Source: Bradyrhizobium cosmicum
GTDB taxonomy: Bacteria; Pseudomonadota; Alphaproteobacteria; Rhizobiales; Xanthobacteraceae
Reading direction: 5' to 3'
DNA length: 64,000 nucleotides
Assembly: GCF_007290395.2 (NCBI RefSeq)
Contig: NZ_CP041656.2
Span: 6,324,001 to 6,388,000 of the forward strand
A program made the position numbers and the translations under genes. The notes beneath the pieces are model-generated. The model ran no database searches. It saw only the letters and a list, made by a program, of their open reading frames with translations, and was not told the DNA's origin. Below, piece after piece: positions 7,504-15,511 of this stretch (positions within the stretch are counted from its first letter, which is position 1; each line of letters opens with the position of its first letter).

Positions 7504-8586
7504 TCAAAACACCTTGCGGATCCAGTTGTGCGGATCGTTGGTGCGGCCGTACTGGATGTCGACGAGCTGCTTGCGCAGGCCCATGGCGACGGGGCCGGCG
7601 GCGCCGCCGCCGATCTCGAAATCGCCGCTCACCGAACGCACCTTGCCGATCGGCGAGATCACGGCGGCAGTGCCACAGGCAAACGCCTCCTTCAGCTTGC
7701 CGGAGGCCGCGTCCTTGCGCCACTGGTCGAGCGAGTACGGCTCCTCGCGCACGGTCTTACCGGCATCCCGGGCGAGCGTGATGATGGAGTCGCGGGTGAT
7801 GCCGGGCAGGATGGTGCCGAGCGGCGGCGTCGACAGCGAGCCGTCCTCGAACACGAAGAACACGTTCATGCCACCGAGCTCCTCGATGTAGCGGCGCTCG
7901 ATCGCGTCGAGGAACACGACCTGATCGCAGCCGTGCTGGATCGCTTCGGCCTGCGCACGCAGGCTCGCCGCGTAATTGCCGCCGCATTTGACGGCACCGG
8001 TGCCGCCGACGGCCGCACGCGTGTAGTTCTCCGACACCCAGATCGAGACGGGCGCGGGTCCGCCCTTGAAATACGAGCCGACCGGCGAGGCGATCACCGC
8101 GAAGATGTATTCGGACGACGGCTTGACGCCGAGGAAGGTCTCGCTCGCGATCATGAAGGGCCGCAAGTAAAGGCTGCCCTCGCCGCCCGGCATCCAGGCG
8201 CGGTCAATGCGCACGACCTGCTCGACCGCTTCGATGAAGACGTCCTCGGGCAGTTGCGCCATCGCCATGCGATCGGCGGAGTCCTTGAAGCGCCGCGCAT
8301 TGGCGTCGGGGCGAAACAGGTTCACGCCGCCGTCGTCGCGCTTGTAGGCCTTGAGCCCCTCGAAGATTTCCTGGGCATAGTGCAGGACGGCGCCGGCCGG
8401 ATCGAGCTGGAAGTTGGTGCGGGCCTCGATCTTGGCCTCGTACCAGCCGCCCTTGGCCTGGTTGTAGCGGACGATCGCCATGTGATCGGTGAAGACCCGC
8501 CCGAAGCCGGGGTCCACCAGCTTGGCGACGCGGTCCTTTTCTGGCGTAGGGTTGGATGCGGGCTGGATGTCGAATTTCATGCTCAT
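7504..8586 (-). CDS. ilvE: Branched-chain amino acid aminotransferase
   Basis: 360 aa. A PLP-dependent fold-type IV transaminase that interconverts leucine, isoleucine and valine with their 2-oxo acids. K200 in GAVKCGGNYAAS is the PLP lysine. YAQEIFEGLKAYK (about 70-82), LYLRPFMIASE (about 139-149) and the C-terminal GTAAVISPIG are typical of the longer (~360 aa) BCAT subclass. The start may be 8586 (ATG) or the second ATG at 8580; AGGAC lies before the first. It is divergent from the marR-type gene, with about 340 bases between the starts. Confidence 0.95.
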   Translation of the reverse strand: MSMKFDIQPASNPTPEKDRVAKLVDPGFGRVFTDHMAIVRYNQAKGGWYEAKIEARTNFQLDPAGAVLHYAQEIFEGLKAYKRDDGGVNLFRPDANARRFKDSADRMAMAQLPEDVFIEAVEQVVRIDRAWMPGGEGSLYLRPFMIASETFLGVKPSSEYIFAVIASPVGSYFKGGPAPVSIWVSENYTRAAVGGTGAVKCGGNYAASLRAQAEAIQHGCDQVVFLDAIERRYIEELGGMNVFFVFEDGSLSTPPLGTILPGITRDSIITLARDAGKTVREEPYSLDQWRKDAASGKLKEAFACGTAAVISPIGKVRSVSGDFEIGGGAAGPVAMGLRKQLVDIQYGRTNDPHNWIRKVF

Positions 8587-8862
8587 GTCCTTAGGCCTCC
8601 CGCTGCCGGTGGCGGCTGTCCTGGCGCCTGCCTACCCTGTTTCGGGCCCGGCTGGCTTGATGTGGTTTCTGGCCGGACCACCGCCAGCCTTGTTACGGCC
8701 GGTTTCCGTGGCCAGCATGTCGCCGAGGACATGCTTTTGCGGAAGGCGGAAGTCCAGTATGTTTTGCCGAAATGCCGCTCGACAATCGCACGGTAGATCT
8801 GCTTCGGCCGTCGCCGCCTGTCCGGCTCACTCCGGCCGCCTGCTTCGATGCGCCCCCACGCG

Positions 8863-8896
8863 AAACGATCTAAAATTTCGTGCGGGTCGATCGTTT
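8863..8896. promoter_or_regulatory. Inverted repeat in the ilvE / marR-type divergent region
   Basis: AAACGATC (8863-8870) and GATCGTTT (8889-8896) are exact inverted copies separated by 18 bases, just upstream of the marR-type start at 8925. A MarR dimer usually binds shorter-spaced palindromes, so this is only a candidate operator. Nothing else is recognisable in 8587-8862 apart from the likely ilvE promoter region. Confidence 0.35.
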
Positions 8897-8924
8897 TGTA
8901 ACATTGAACCCAAGATACGTCAAT

Positions 8925-9467
8925 ATGCCTGACATAAATTTCGCGACTCCCCCTCAAGACGCTGCCGAGCCTCGGCCGGCCGCAGGCGATGGAGGCAATT
9001 TGCGCTGGGATATCATCGAGCTGCTGTTCTTCGCCTATCGTGATTTCGTCGGCGATCCCGACCAGGAGCTGGAGGCCTTTGGCTTCGGCCGGGCCCATCA
9101 CCGGGTCATGCATTTCGTCTATCGCTATCCCGGTCTCAAGGTCGCCGACCTGCTCGACGTCCTGCGCATCACAAAACAGTCGCTCGGCCGGGTGCTCAAG
9201 CAGCTGCTGGACGAGGGCTATATCGTGCAGAAGACCGGCGACAATGACCGCCGCCAGCGCCTGCTCTACGCGACGCCGAAGGGCGAGGCGCTGGTGCAGA
9301 AGCTCGCCGGTCTGCAGACCACGCGGATAACCAGGGCGCTGGCCGAGATGGCGCCGGAGGATGCCGAGACCGTCAAGCGCTTCCTGCGCGCGATGATCGA
9401 CCGCGACGATCCGGACAAGGTGCTGGAGACGATCTTCGCCAACGTCAATCAAGACGGAAAGGAGTGA
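8925..9467 (+). CDS. MarR family transcriptional regulator
   Basis: 180 aa from the ATG at 8925 (MPDINFATPP). A GTG at 8880 would add 15 residues but lies inside the inverted repeat. The winged helix-turn-helix reads HRVMHFVYRYPGLKVADLLDVL, ITKQSLGRVLKQLLDEGYI and the wing DNDRRQRLLYATPKG, all normal MarR features. It heads an operon with the response regulator gene, which starts inside its stop codon (GTGA overlap), and the histidine kinase. Such regulators act as dimeric repressors, often of themselves. The ligand is not known. Confidence 0.88.
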   Translation: MPDINFATPPQDAAEPRPAAGDGGNLRWDIIELLFFAYRDFVGDPDQELEAFGFGRAHHRVMHFVYRYPGLKVADLLDVLRITKQSLGRVLKQLLDEGYIVQKTGDNDRRQRLLYATPKGEALVQKLAGLQTTRITRALAEMAPEDAETVKRFLRAMIDRDDPDKVLETIFANVNQDGKE

Positions 9468-10195
9468 CCGTGCCACTCGCTGCCACGCTCGCCCGCCCAC
9501 CGGTGCAACCGGCCGATGACGCGCCTCATCTGCTTTTGGTGGATGACGACCGCCGCATCCGCGATCTGCTGTCGCGCTTCCTCGCCAGCGAAGGCTATCG
9601 CGTCACCACCGCGGCGAGCGCCGGCGATGCGCGCTCGAAGCTGCTGGGCCTGCATTTCGACCTGCTGATCCTCGACGTGATGATGCCCGGGGAGACCGGC
9701 TTCGATCTCGCCCGCTTCATCCGGACCTCCTCCTCGGTGCCGATCGTGATGCTGACGGCAAGGCACGAAGCCGAAGCCCGCATCGAGGGCTTGCAGATCG
9801 GCGCCGACGACTATGTGGCAAAGCCATTCGAGCCGCGCGAGCTGGCGCTGCGCATCAACAACATCCTCAAGCGTGCCGCACCGCCGCCGCAAACCGCGGC
9901 GGTCGAGAAGATCGCGTTCGGTCCCTACGTCTACCATCTCGACCGCGGCGAATTGCGCCAGGGCGAGGAGGTCATCCACCTCACCGACCGCGAGCGCGAG
10001 ATGCTGCGCATTCTCTCGGAGACGCCGGGCGAGACCATTCCGCGCAGCGCGCTGACCGGCAATGGCAGCGTCAACGAACGCGCCGTCGACGTGCAGATCA
10101 ACCGCCTGCGGCGCAAGATCGAGACCGACCCGGCCAATCCGTTGTTCCTGCAGGCGGTGCGCGGCATCGGCTATCGCCTGGTGGCCTCGCCATAA
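9464..10195 (+). CDS. OmpR-family response regulator
   Basis: 243 aa. It has a receiver domain at about residues 22-140, with acidic pocket DDD at 27-29, phospho-acceptor D71 in LILDVMMPGETG, T98 and K120 in YVAKPFEP. The C-terminal winged helix (about 150-240) ends NERAVDVQINRLRRKIE and FLQAVRGIGYRLV, as in OmpR/PhoB. The GTG start overlaps the stop of the MarR-type gene by four bases, implying translational coupling. The kinase gene follows after 22 bases and is the obvious cognate sensor. Targets are unknown. Confidence 0.92.
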   Translation: MTVPLAATLARPPVQPADDAPHLLLVDDDRRIRDLLSRFLASEGYRVTTAASAGDARSKLLGLHFDLLILDVMMPGETGFDLARFIRTSSSVPIVMLTARHEAEARIEGLQIGADDYVAKPFEPRELALRINNILKRAAPPPQTAAVEKIAFGPYVYHLDRGELRQGEEVIHLTDREREMLRILSETPGETIPRSALTGNGSVNERAVDVQINRLRRKIETDPANPLFLQAVRGIGYRLVASP

Positions 10196-10217
10196 AAAGA
10201 TCAGTGAAGCGCGACCG

Positions 10218-11603
10218 ATGAGCACGATCGATACCGGCCTGACGCTGCTCAAGAGCGCTGCCGGCCGCGTTTCAGCCGCCAATGGCTGGATGGGCAACGC
10301 GTTCAAGGGCTGGATGCCGACCGGCCTCTATGCCCGCGCGCTGCTGATCATGATCGTGCCGATGGTGATCCTGCAGACCGTGGTCGCCTTCGTGTTCATG
10401 GAGCGGCACTGGAATACGGTGACGCGACGGCTATCAGCCGCGGTGGTGCAGGACATCGCCGCGCTGATCGACGTCTACAAGAGCTATCCGCAGGACAAGG
10501 ACCGCGCCCAGCTCAAGAGCATCGGACAGCGATTGCAGTTGGTGGTCGATTTTCTGCCCCCCGGCGACATGCCACCCCCGGGACCAAAACCGTTCTTCTC
10601 GCTGCTTGACCAGACGCTGTCGGTGCAGCTCGGCCGCCAGATCGGACGCTCGTTCTGGATCGACACCGTCGGCCGCTCCAACCTTGTCGAGATCCGCATC
10701 CAGCTCGACGATGCCGTGATGCGCGTGTTCGCGCAGCGCAGCGCCGCCTATGCCTCGAACTCGGAGATCTTCCTGTTCTGGATGGTCGGCACGTCATCGA
10801 TCCTGCTGATCGTCGCGGTGCTATTCCTGCGCAACCAGATCAAACCGATCCTGCGCCTTGCGGATGCCGCGGAGAGTTTCGGCAAGGGCCGCGAGGCGCC
10901 AAACTTCAGGCCGCGCGGCGCGCGCGAGGTGCGGCGCGCAGCGGTCGCCTTCCTGGAAATGAAATCGCGCATCGAGCGCACGATGGAGCAGCGCACCGCG
11001 ATGCTTGCGGGCGTCAGCCACGATCTGCGCACCATCCTGACCCGCTTCAAGCTCGAGCTGGAGTTGATCGGCGACAGTCCCGAGCTCGAGGGCATGCGCA
11101 AGGACGTCGACGAAATGTCGATGATGCTTGAGGACTATCTCGCTTTCGCCCGCGGCGATTCCGGCGAGCAGTCGCAGCCGACCGACATGGCGCAGGCGCT
11201 CGAAGAGCTGCGCAGCGACGCCGAACGCCACGGCCACACCGCCACCGTCGCGTTCCACGGCCTGCCTGTGGTCACGGTGAAGCCGGCCTCGTTCAAGCGC
11301 TGCCTCGCCAACCTCGTCACCAACGCCGCGCGCTACGGCAAGAGCATCGCCATCACCGGCCAGCGCGATCACCGTTATTTGACCGTGACGGTCGACGACG
11401 ACGGGCCGGGCATTCCCGTCCATCTGCGCGAAGACGTGTTCAAGCCGTTCCTGCGGCTGGACAACGCGCGCAACCAGGACGAAGGTGGCACGGGCCTTGG
11501 CCTCGCCATCGCCCGCGACATCGCCCGTTCACACGGCGGCGACATCACTCTCGGCGACAGCCCGATGGGGGGATTGAGGGCGAGTGTGAGGATTCCGGTG
11601 TAG
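10218..11603 (+). CDS. EnvZ-like sensor histidine kinase
   Basis: 461 aa from the ATG at 10218 (MSTIDTGLTL); the frame continues upstream into the response regulator gene and was trimmed. There are two membrane segments, about 38-62 and 182-205, enclosing a ~120-residue periplasmic region with a Pro-rich turn (FLPPGDMPPPGPKP). A HAMP domain follows (about 206-258). H268 in GVSHDLRTILTRF is the phosphorylated His. The ATPase domain has the N box (NLVTNAARY), DDGPGIP and GTGLGLAIARDI. The layout is that of EnvZ, which senses osmotic or envelope state; the actual signal is unknown. Confidence 0.93.
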   Translation: MSTIDTGLTLLKSAAGRVSAANGWMGNAFKGWMPTGLYARALLIMIVPMVILQTVVAFVFMERHWNTVTRRLSAAVVQDIAALIDVYKSYPQDKDRAQLKSIGQRLQLVVDFLPPGDMPPPGPKPFFSLLDQTLSVQLGRQIGRSFWIDTVGRSNLVEIRIQLDDAVMRVFAQRSAAYASNSEIFLFWMVGTSSILLIVAVLFLRNQIKPILRLADAAESFGKGREAPNFRPRGAREVRRAAVAFLEMKSRIERTMEQRTAMLAGVSHDLRTILTRFKLELELIGDSPELEGMRKDVDEMSMMLEDYLAFARGDSGEQSQPTDMAQALEELRSDAERHGHTATVAFHGLPVVTVKPASFKRCLANLVTNAARYGKSIAITGQRDHRYLTVTVDDDGPGIPVHLREDVFKPFLRLDNARNQDEGGTGLGLAIARDIARSHGGDITLGDSPMGGLRASVRIPV

Positions 11604-11616
11604 GCTACGATCCCAC

Positions 11617-12147
11617 CTACTTCGGCAGCAAATTCTTCAGTTTGTCGATGTCGCGCACGTTCATCTTGAAGCCGCCGGGCATCACGATGTCGCCGGGCTT
11701 CTGCTCCGGCTTGCAGGCGCCGAGCCACTTGGCTTCGAGGGTCATGGTGGTGTCGCGCCCCGCGGCACCGACAGCGCCGCCTTGCGCATGCGACGAGGTC
11801 TTCACCGTATAGGCCGAGTTGAAATCGCCAGTAATCTCGGCATGCGAGGTCGTGCTGATGCCGGCGACGCTGCACTCGGAATCGCTGACATAGCCGGTCG
11901 CGGTCTTCTTGATCTCCTGCTTGGCGCAGATCTGCTTGGCCATCGGGGAGACGTTGTTGTTCATCTCCTTGTCGACGGTCTCGTCGGTGCAGTGCTGCAT
12001 GGTCATCTCAGGGACAGGCGTGCCCGTCCTGACCATCTTCAATTCCCACAGACCGGCCTTGCGCACCGGCAGATCATCCGCGCAAGCCGCGCCTGCCGAC
12101 AGAACGACGCAAAGGGCCGAGCCGAGCAAAGCGAGTTTGCGCGTCAT
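11617..12147 (-). CDS. DUF3617 domain-containing exported protein
   Basis: 176 aa with a clear signal peptide (MTRKLALLGSALCVVLSAGAA, cleavage near CADD). The mature part fits DUF3617: LPVRKAGLWELKMV near the N-terminus, then paired Cys residues (QHC, KQIC, DSEC, GAC), and the late SSHAQGG / TMTLEAKWLGAC segment. Probably periplasmic and disulphide-bonded. No function is assigned to the family. It is convergent with the histidine kinase gene (13 bases between stops). Confidence 0.8.
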   Translation of the reverse strand: MTRKLALLGSALCVVLSAGAACADDLPVRKAGLWELKMVRTGTPVPEMTMQHCTDETVDKEMNNNVSPMAKQICAKQEIKKTATGYVSDSECSVAGISTTSHAEITGDFNSAYTVKTSSHAQGGAVGAAGRDTTMTLEAKWLGACKPEQKPGDIVMPGGFKMNVRDIDKLKNLLPK

Positions 12148-12192
12148 GTTTCGATGCTCCCGGCTGAGAGATTGCGGCGCGATGAGAGCGCT

Positions 12193-12486
12193 TTAGTAGA
12201 GCGTGCGGATCGGCTGCTCGGCGGCGCCATAGGGCACCCAGCGGCAGGAGAACGAGATGTAGCCGCCCTCATAGGCCTGCACCGCGAGAAACTTCACCAC
12301 CTTGCCGTAGCGCGCGCAGTGATCGACCGCGACCTGACGCGCATCGACCTGGGTCGCCATCGAATAGGCGATGATGCCGCCGGTGTCGTTGCCCTTGAAC
12401 GGCGGCACCGGAAGGAGATCGGCGCGCGCCGACTGGCTCGCCACAATACCCAAGGCAAGAATGCCCGCGGCCGCAATGATTCGCAT
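12193..12486 (-). CDS. Small exported protein of unknown function
   Basis: 97 aa. Residues 1-22 (MRIIAAAGILALGIVASQSA) are a typical signal peptide with an ARA-D cleavage site. The mature ~75 residues contain two Cys (DHCARYG and FSCRW), which could pair, and Trp/Tyr-rich C-terminal strands. No family is recognised. It is transcribed like the DUF3617 gene, 45 bases before that start, so the two may share a message. Similar small secreted proteins are common in bradyrhizobia. Confidence 0.7.
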   Translation of the reverse strand: MRIIAAAGILALGIVASQSARADLLPVPPFKGNDTGGIIAYSMATQVDARQVAVDHCARYGKVVKFLAVQAYEGGYISFSCRWVPYGAAEQPIRTLY

Positions 12487-12667
12487 TCCCGTTACTCCAA
12501 TTGGTTGGCGCCAGTTTACGGTGCCGGAATGGAAGTGAAAAGAACTGAAGCCCTGCCGGCTGCGACGTTATGGTCAACTCTTGGGTAAGTGTTGCCGCGC
12601 TGCACTTGACCTGCCCGGGCCTTCGCGGCACCGTCCAGCCTTCAAGACCCAGCTGTCCGGATTGCCC

Positions 12668-13129
12668 ATGCGCGCCCCCTCCCTGAAATCGCTCCGCTTT
12701 GCCGCCGTGTTCGGCCTCATGTTCGGAGCGCTGTCGCTCGGCGAGGCCAGGGCCGCCAATCCACTGGAGCTGAACTTCTGGCTCAGCGGGCCGCGCTATG
12801 ACGGCGCCGTCGCCGATTGCGACAAGGCGCTGCCGACCATCGCCACCCAGTTCTGGGAAAAGGAAAGCTCGTTCTGGAATTCCTCGTTGAAGATCACCGG
12901 CTTCGCCGCTGTTCACGAGGTCGCTTTCCGGCCCTGGCAGTCCGACAACATTCCGCGCCGCTATTGCACCGGTGAGGCCATGCTCAATGACGGCAAGGCA
13001 CGCAAGGTGCATTTCTCGATCATCGAGGACGGCGGCTTTGCCGGCTACGGCAACGGTGTCGAATGGTGCGTGGTCGGGGTCGATCGCAACTGGGCCTACA
13101 ATCCGGCCTGCCGCGCCGCCAAGCCGTAA
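12668..13129 (+). CDS. Exported protein of unknown function
   Basis: 153 aa from the ATG at 12668; the frame to 12581 adds 29 residues without a signal or ribosome site. A Lys/Arg N-region and hydrophobic core (SLRFAAVFGLMFGALSL) end at an ARA-A cleavage site, so the protein is exported. The mature part has a WLSGPRYDGAVADCDKAL start, four or five Cys and a closing CVVGVDRNWAYNPACRAAKP, a disulphide-rich small domain. No family is recognised. It is divergent from the 97-aa secreted protein gene. Confidence 0.75.
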   Translation: MRAPSLKSLRFAAVFGLMFGALSLGEARAANPLELNFWLSGPRYDGAVADCDKALPTIATQFWEKESSFWNSSLKITGFAAVHEVAFRPWQSDNIPRRYCTGEAMLNDGKARKVHFSIIEDGGFAGYGNGVEWCVVGVDRNWAYNPACRAAKP

Positions 13130-13248
13130 TTCGACCAGCCCTGATTCGGACCGATCAGGAGCCAAGCCAGCGCCGCTCGAAATTTGTTCTTGAAATGTTC
13201 TTTTCGCCTGCTAGGCTCGATTGCACAGTCTAGTTGAGGGGCGTCGCC

Positions 13249-13953
13249 ATGTTTCATTCCAGATTGCAATCTTTCTCCCGCCTGATGATCTCACTGACGC
13301 TTGCCCTGCCCCTTGCAGCCGGGCTGGTCGTCTTCGCGAGCGGTGCAAAGGCCCAGGACAAGCGGCAGAACGCGCCCGGCGAATTCGATTTCTATGTGCT
13401 GTCGCTGTCGTGGTCGCCCTCGTTCTGCGAGGAGGCCGTCGAGCGCGGCGGGCGCTCGCAGATGCAGTGCGGCGGGCGGCCCTATGCCTTCGTGGTGCAC
13501 GGGCTATGGCCTCAATATGAGAACGGCTTCCCCGAATATTGCCAGCGGCCGTCGCCGCGGCTGAACCGCAACATCGTCTCCTCGATGCTCGACCTCATGC
13601 CGGCGCCGGGCCTGATCTTCAACGAGTGGGACAAGCACGGCACCTGCTCCGGGCTCGACGGCCGCAATTATTTCGAGACGATCCGCAAAGCGCGCGCCGT
13701 GGTGAAGATCCCGGCCGAATATCTCGACCTGTCGCAGGCCAAGACCGTGGCGCCAAGCGAGGTGGAAGAGGCCTTCGTCAAGGCCAATCCGGGCCTGAGC
13801 AATGCGGCCGTGTCGGTCACCTGCAACCGGACACGGCTCTCCGAAGTCCGAATCTGCCTCAGCAAGGATCTGCAGTTCCGCGCCTGCGAGGAAACCGACC
13901 GCCGCGCCTGCCGCCGCGACCAAGTCACGATGCCGCCGATCAGGGGTGGTTGA
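13249..13953 (+). CDS. Ribonuclease T2 family protein
   Basis: 234 aa from the ATG at 13249, preceded by GAGGGG. It has an N-terminal signal (about residues 11-36), so it is exported to the periplasm or outside. Both catalytic blocks are present: CAS I in FVVHGLWPQ with H84, and CAS II in NEWDKHGTCSG with E126 and H130. Eight or more Cys residues support the disulphides of this fold. RNase T2 cleaves single-stranded RNA through a 2',3'-cyclic intermediate; bacterial members act as scavenging periplasmic RNases such as RNase I. It stands alone. Confidence 0.93.
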   Translation: MFHSRLQSFSRLMISLTLALPLAAGLVVFASGAKAQDKRQNAPGEFDFYVLSLSWSPSFCEEAVERGGRSQMQCGGRPYAFVVHGLWPQYENGFPEYCQRPSPRLNRNIVSSMLDLMPAPGLIFNEWDKHGTCSGLDGRNYFETIRKARAVVKIPAEYLDLSQAKTVAPSEVEEAFVKANPGLSNAAVSVTCNRTRLSEVRICLSKDLQFRACEETDRRACRRDQVTMPPIRGG

Positions 13954-13968
13954 GGTCAGTACGGCCTC

Positions 13969-14050
13969 CGTCATGCCCGGGCTTGTCCCGGGCATCCACG
14001 TCCTTCCTGCGTGCGGTTTCGCGTGATGGCCGGGACAAGCGCGGCCGTGA
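13969..14050. repeat. Double-arm palindromic repeat (GTCATGCCCGGG family)
   Basis: The left arm is GTCATGCCCGGGCTTGTCCC with GGGCATCCACGT; the right arm is degenerate, GTGATGGCCGGGACAAGCG with GGCCGTGACG. The arms are in opposite orientation. It lies just beyond the RNase T2 gene stop. Full copies are at 27811-27896 and 43959-44046. Confidence 0.7.
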
Positions 14051-14098
14051 CGAGTAGAAGATGCTGCGCATCTTCTCTCATGAGCCGCAGATCCTTCC

Positions 14099-14959
14099 AT
14101 GAACTACCGTCACGCCTTCCACGCCGGCAGCTTCGCCGATGTCATCAAGCACATCGTGCTGGCGCGCATCATCACCTATCTGCAGGACAAGCCGGGGGCG
14201 TTCCGCGTCATCGACACCCATGCCGGCGCCGGGCTCTACGATCTCGACAGCGACGAGGCGCGCCGCAGCGGCGAGTGGCTGACGGGCATTGCGCGGCTGA
14301 TGCAGGCACGGCTGTCGAACGACACCATCGCGCTGATCAAGCCCTATCTCGACATCGTTCGCGCCTTCAATCCGAAGGCCGAGCTCAAGGCCTATCCGGG
14401 CTCGCCGCTGATCGCGCGCAGCCTGATGCGGCCGCAGGACCGTCTGGTCGCCTGCGAGCTCGAGCCGAAGGCCCGCAAGGCGCTGATCGGCGTGCTGCGC
14501 CGCGACGAACAGGCCCGCGTGGTCGATCTCGATGGCTGGGTTGCGCTCCCTGCCTTCGTGCCGCCGAAGGAGCGGCGCGGCATCGTGCTGATCGATCCGC
14601 CGTTCGAGGCAAAGGACGAGTTCGAAAGGCTCGGCGAGGCCTTCTCAGCGGCCTTCGCGAAATGGCCGACTGGTATCTATGTAATCTGGTATCCGGCCAA
14701 GAGCCGGCGCGCCACCGACGCGCTGTCGCAGCTCGTGGCGCGGCTCGCAGCCGCAGCAAAGCCGCCGGGAAAATGTCTGCGCCTCGAATTCAGTGTCGCG
14801 CCGCAGCTCGACGGCGCCGCCCTCACCTCCACCGGCCTGCTGATCGTCAACCCGCCCTACACGCTGCACGGCGAGCTAAAGACGATCCTGCCCGAGCTGG
14901 AAATGCCGCTCGGCCAGGGCGGAGCTGCCAGATTCCGATTAGAAGTGCCGCGGCCGTAA
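14099..14959 (+). CDS. rlmJ: 23S rRNA (adenine(2030)-N6)-methyltransferase RlmJ
   Basis: 286 aa. It methylates A2030 of 23S rRNA using SAM. The N-terminus MNYRHAFHAGSFADVIKH is the family hallmark. VIDTHAGAGLYDL (about 37-49) is the SAM-binding motif, and IDPPFEAKDEF (about 163-173) is the DPPF catalytic motif. IVNPPYTL in the C-terminal part completes the pattern. Length matches E. coli RlmJ (280 aa). The start is fixed by the conserved N-terminus. No partner genes are evident. Confidence 0.94.
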   Translation: MNYRHAFHAGSFADVIKHIVLARIITYLQDKPGAFRVIDTHAGAGLYDLDSDEARRSGEWLTGIARLMQARLSNDTIALIKPYLDIVRAFNPKAELKAYPGSPLIARSLMRPQDRLVACELEPKARKALIGVLRRDEQARVVDLDGWVALPAFVPPKERRGIVLIDPPFEAKDEFERLGEAFSAAFAKWPTGIYVIWYPAKSRRATDALSQLVARLAAAAKPPGKCLRLEFSVAPQLDGAALTSTGLLIVNPPYTLHGELKTILPELEMPLGQGGAARFRLEVPRP

Positions 14960-14979
14960 CGCTCCGGCATTCTTGGGAA

Positions 14980-15212
14980 AAATATGCAGTAGCGGTAGTC
15001 AATCTGCAGAGAACCGTATTATGCTGTTTCAGTGACTGGCTTTACGTTCCGCTTCCGCGAATGGTTGCGGCGGAGTGAAGGCCTAAGAAAGATCCGGCCG
15101 GACCGACAAGGTCCGTTCAAGGATGGCCAGCTCTCCCGGGCTCCGTAAGGCCCGGTCATGTCGTGGCGTGCGTCTGCGTCGCGACGGAGGAGCAATGAGG
15201 GGGAGTTTCCCG
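14980..15212 (+). other. Long, structured leader of the cold-shock gene
   Basis: Between rlmJ and the csp start there is a ~230-base stretch with no gene. An AT-richer block with CCGTATTATGC at about 15015-15025 could be a -10 region. The following sequence has several small inverted repeats: CGGACC/GGTCCG at about 15099-15115, CCCGGGC/GCCCGG at about 15136-15155, and the GGAGGAGCAATGAGGGGGAG stretch just before the start. Long foldable leaders are typical of temperature-regulated csp mRNAs. The promoter and fold are inference. Confidence 0.4.
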
Positions 15213-15428
15213 ATGGCCATGACGGGAACGGTTAAGTTCTTCAACGGCGAGCGCGGCTACGGTTTCATCAAGCCGGACGACGGCGGTCGCGATGTGTTCG
15301 TTCACATCACCGCTGTGGAGCGGGCAGGATTGAAGGACCTTGCCGAAGGACAGCGTATTACATTCGAAGTCGAACCGGACAAGAAAGGGAAGGGACCGAA
15401 GGCGGTCAATTTGGTCATCCTCTCCTAG
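15213..15428 (+). CDS. Cold-shock protein, CspA family
   Basis: 71 aa from the ATG at 15213 (MAMTGTVKFFNGERGYGF), chosen because GGGGGAG lies about ten bases upstream and the cold-shock fold begins here; the frame to 15123 would add 30 unrelated residues. RNP1 is RGYGFIKP and RNP2 is DVFVHITAV, the single-stranded nucleic acid binding surfaces. The protein acts as an RNA chaperone in the cytoplasm. The long leader suggests post-transcriptional control. It is convergent with the outer-membrane barrel gene across a hairpin. Confidence 0.93.
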   Translation: MAMTGTVKFFNGERGYGFIKPDDGGRDVFVHITAVERAGLKDLAEGQRITFEVEPDKKGKGPKAVNLVILS

Positions 15429-15453
15429 CGGCCTGGCGCAAACCACCTGGCGC

Positions 15454-15481
15454 AAAAAAATCCCGGCCGCGAGCGGCCGGG
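15454..15481 (-). terminator. Intrinsic terminator of the outer-membrane barrel gene
   Basis: Read on the minus strand, CCCGGCCGC and GCGGCCGGG form a nine-base G+C stem with a two-base loop, followed directly by A-TTTTTTT. It lies 30 bases beyond the barrel gene stop. On the plus strand the same hairpin is 33 bases after the csp stop but is followed by AGGTTGTTG, a weaker signal. Confidence 0.85.
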
Positions 15482-15511
15482 AGGTTGTTGTCCGGTATTT
15501 TCTTGTTGCTA

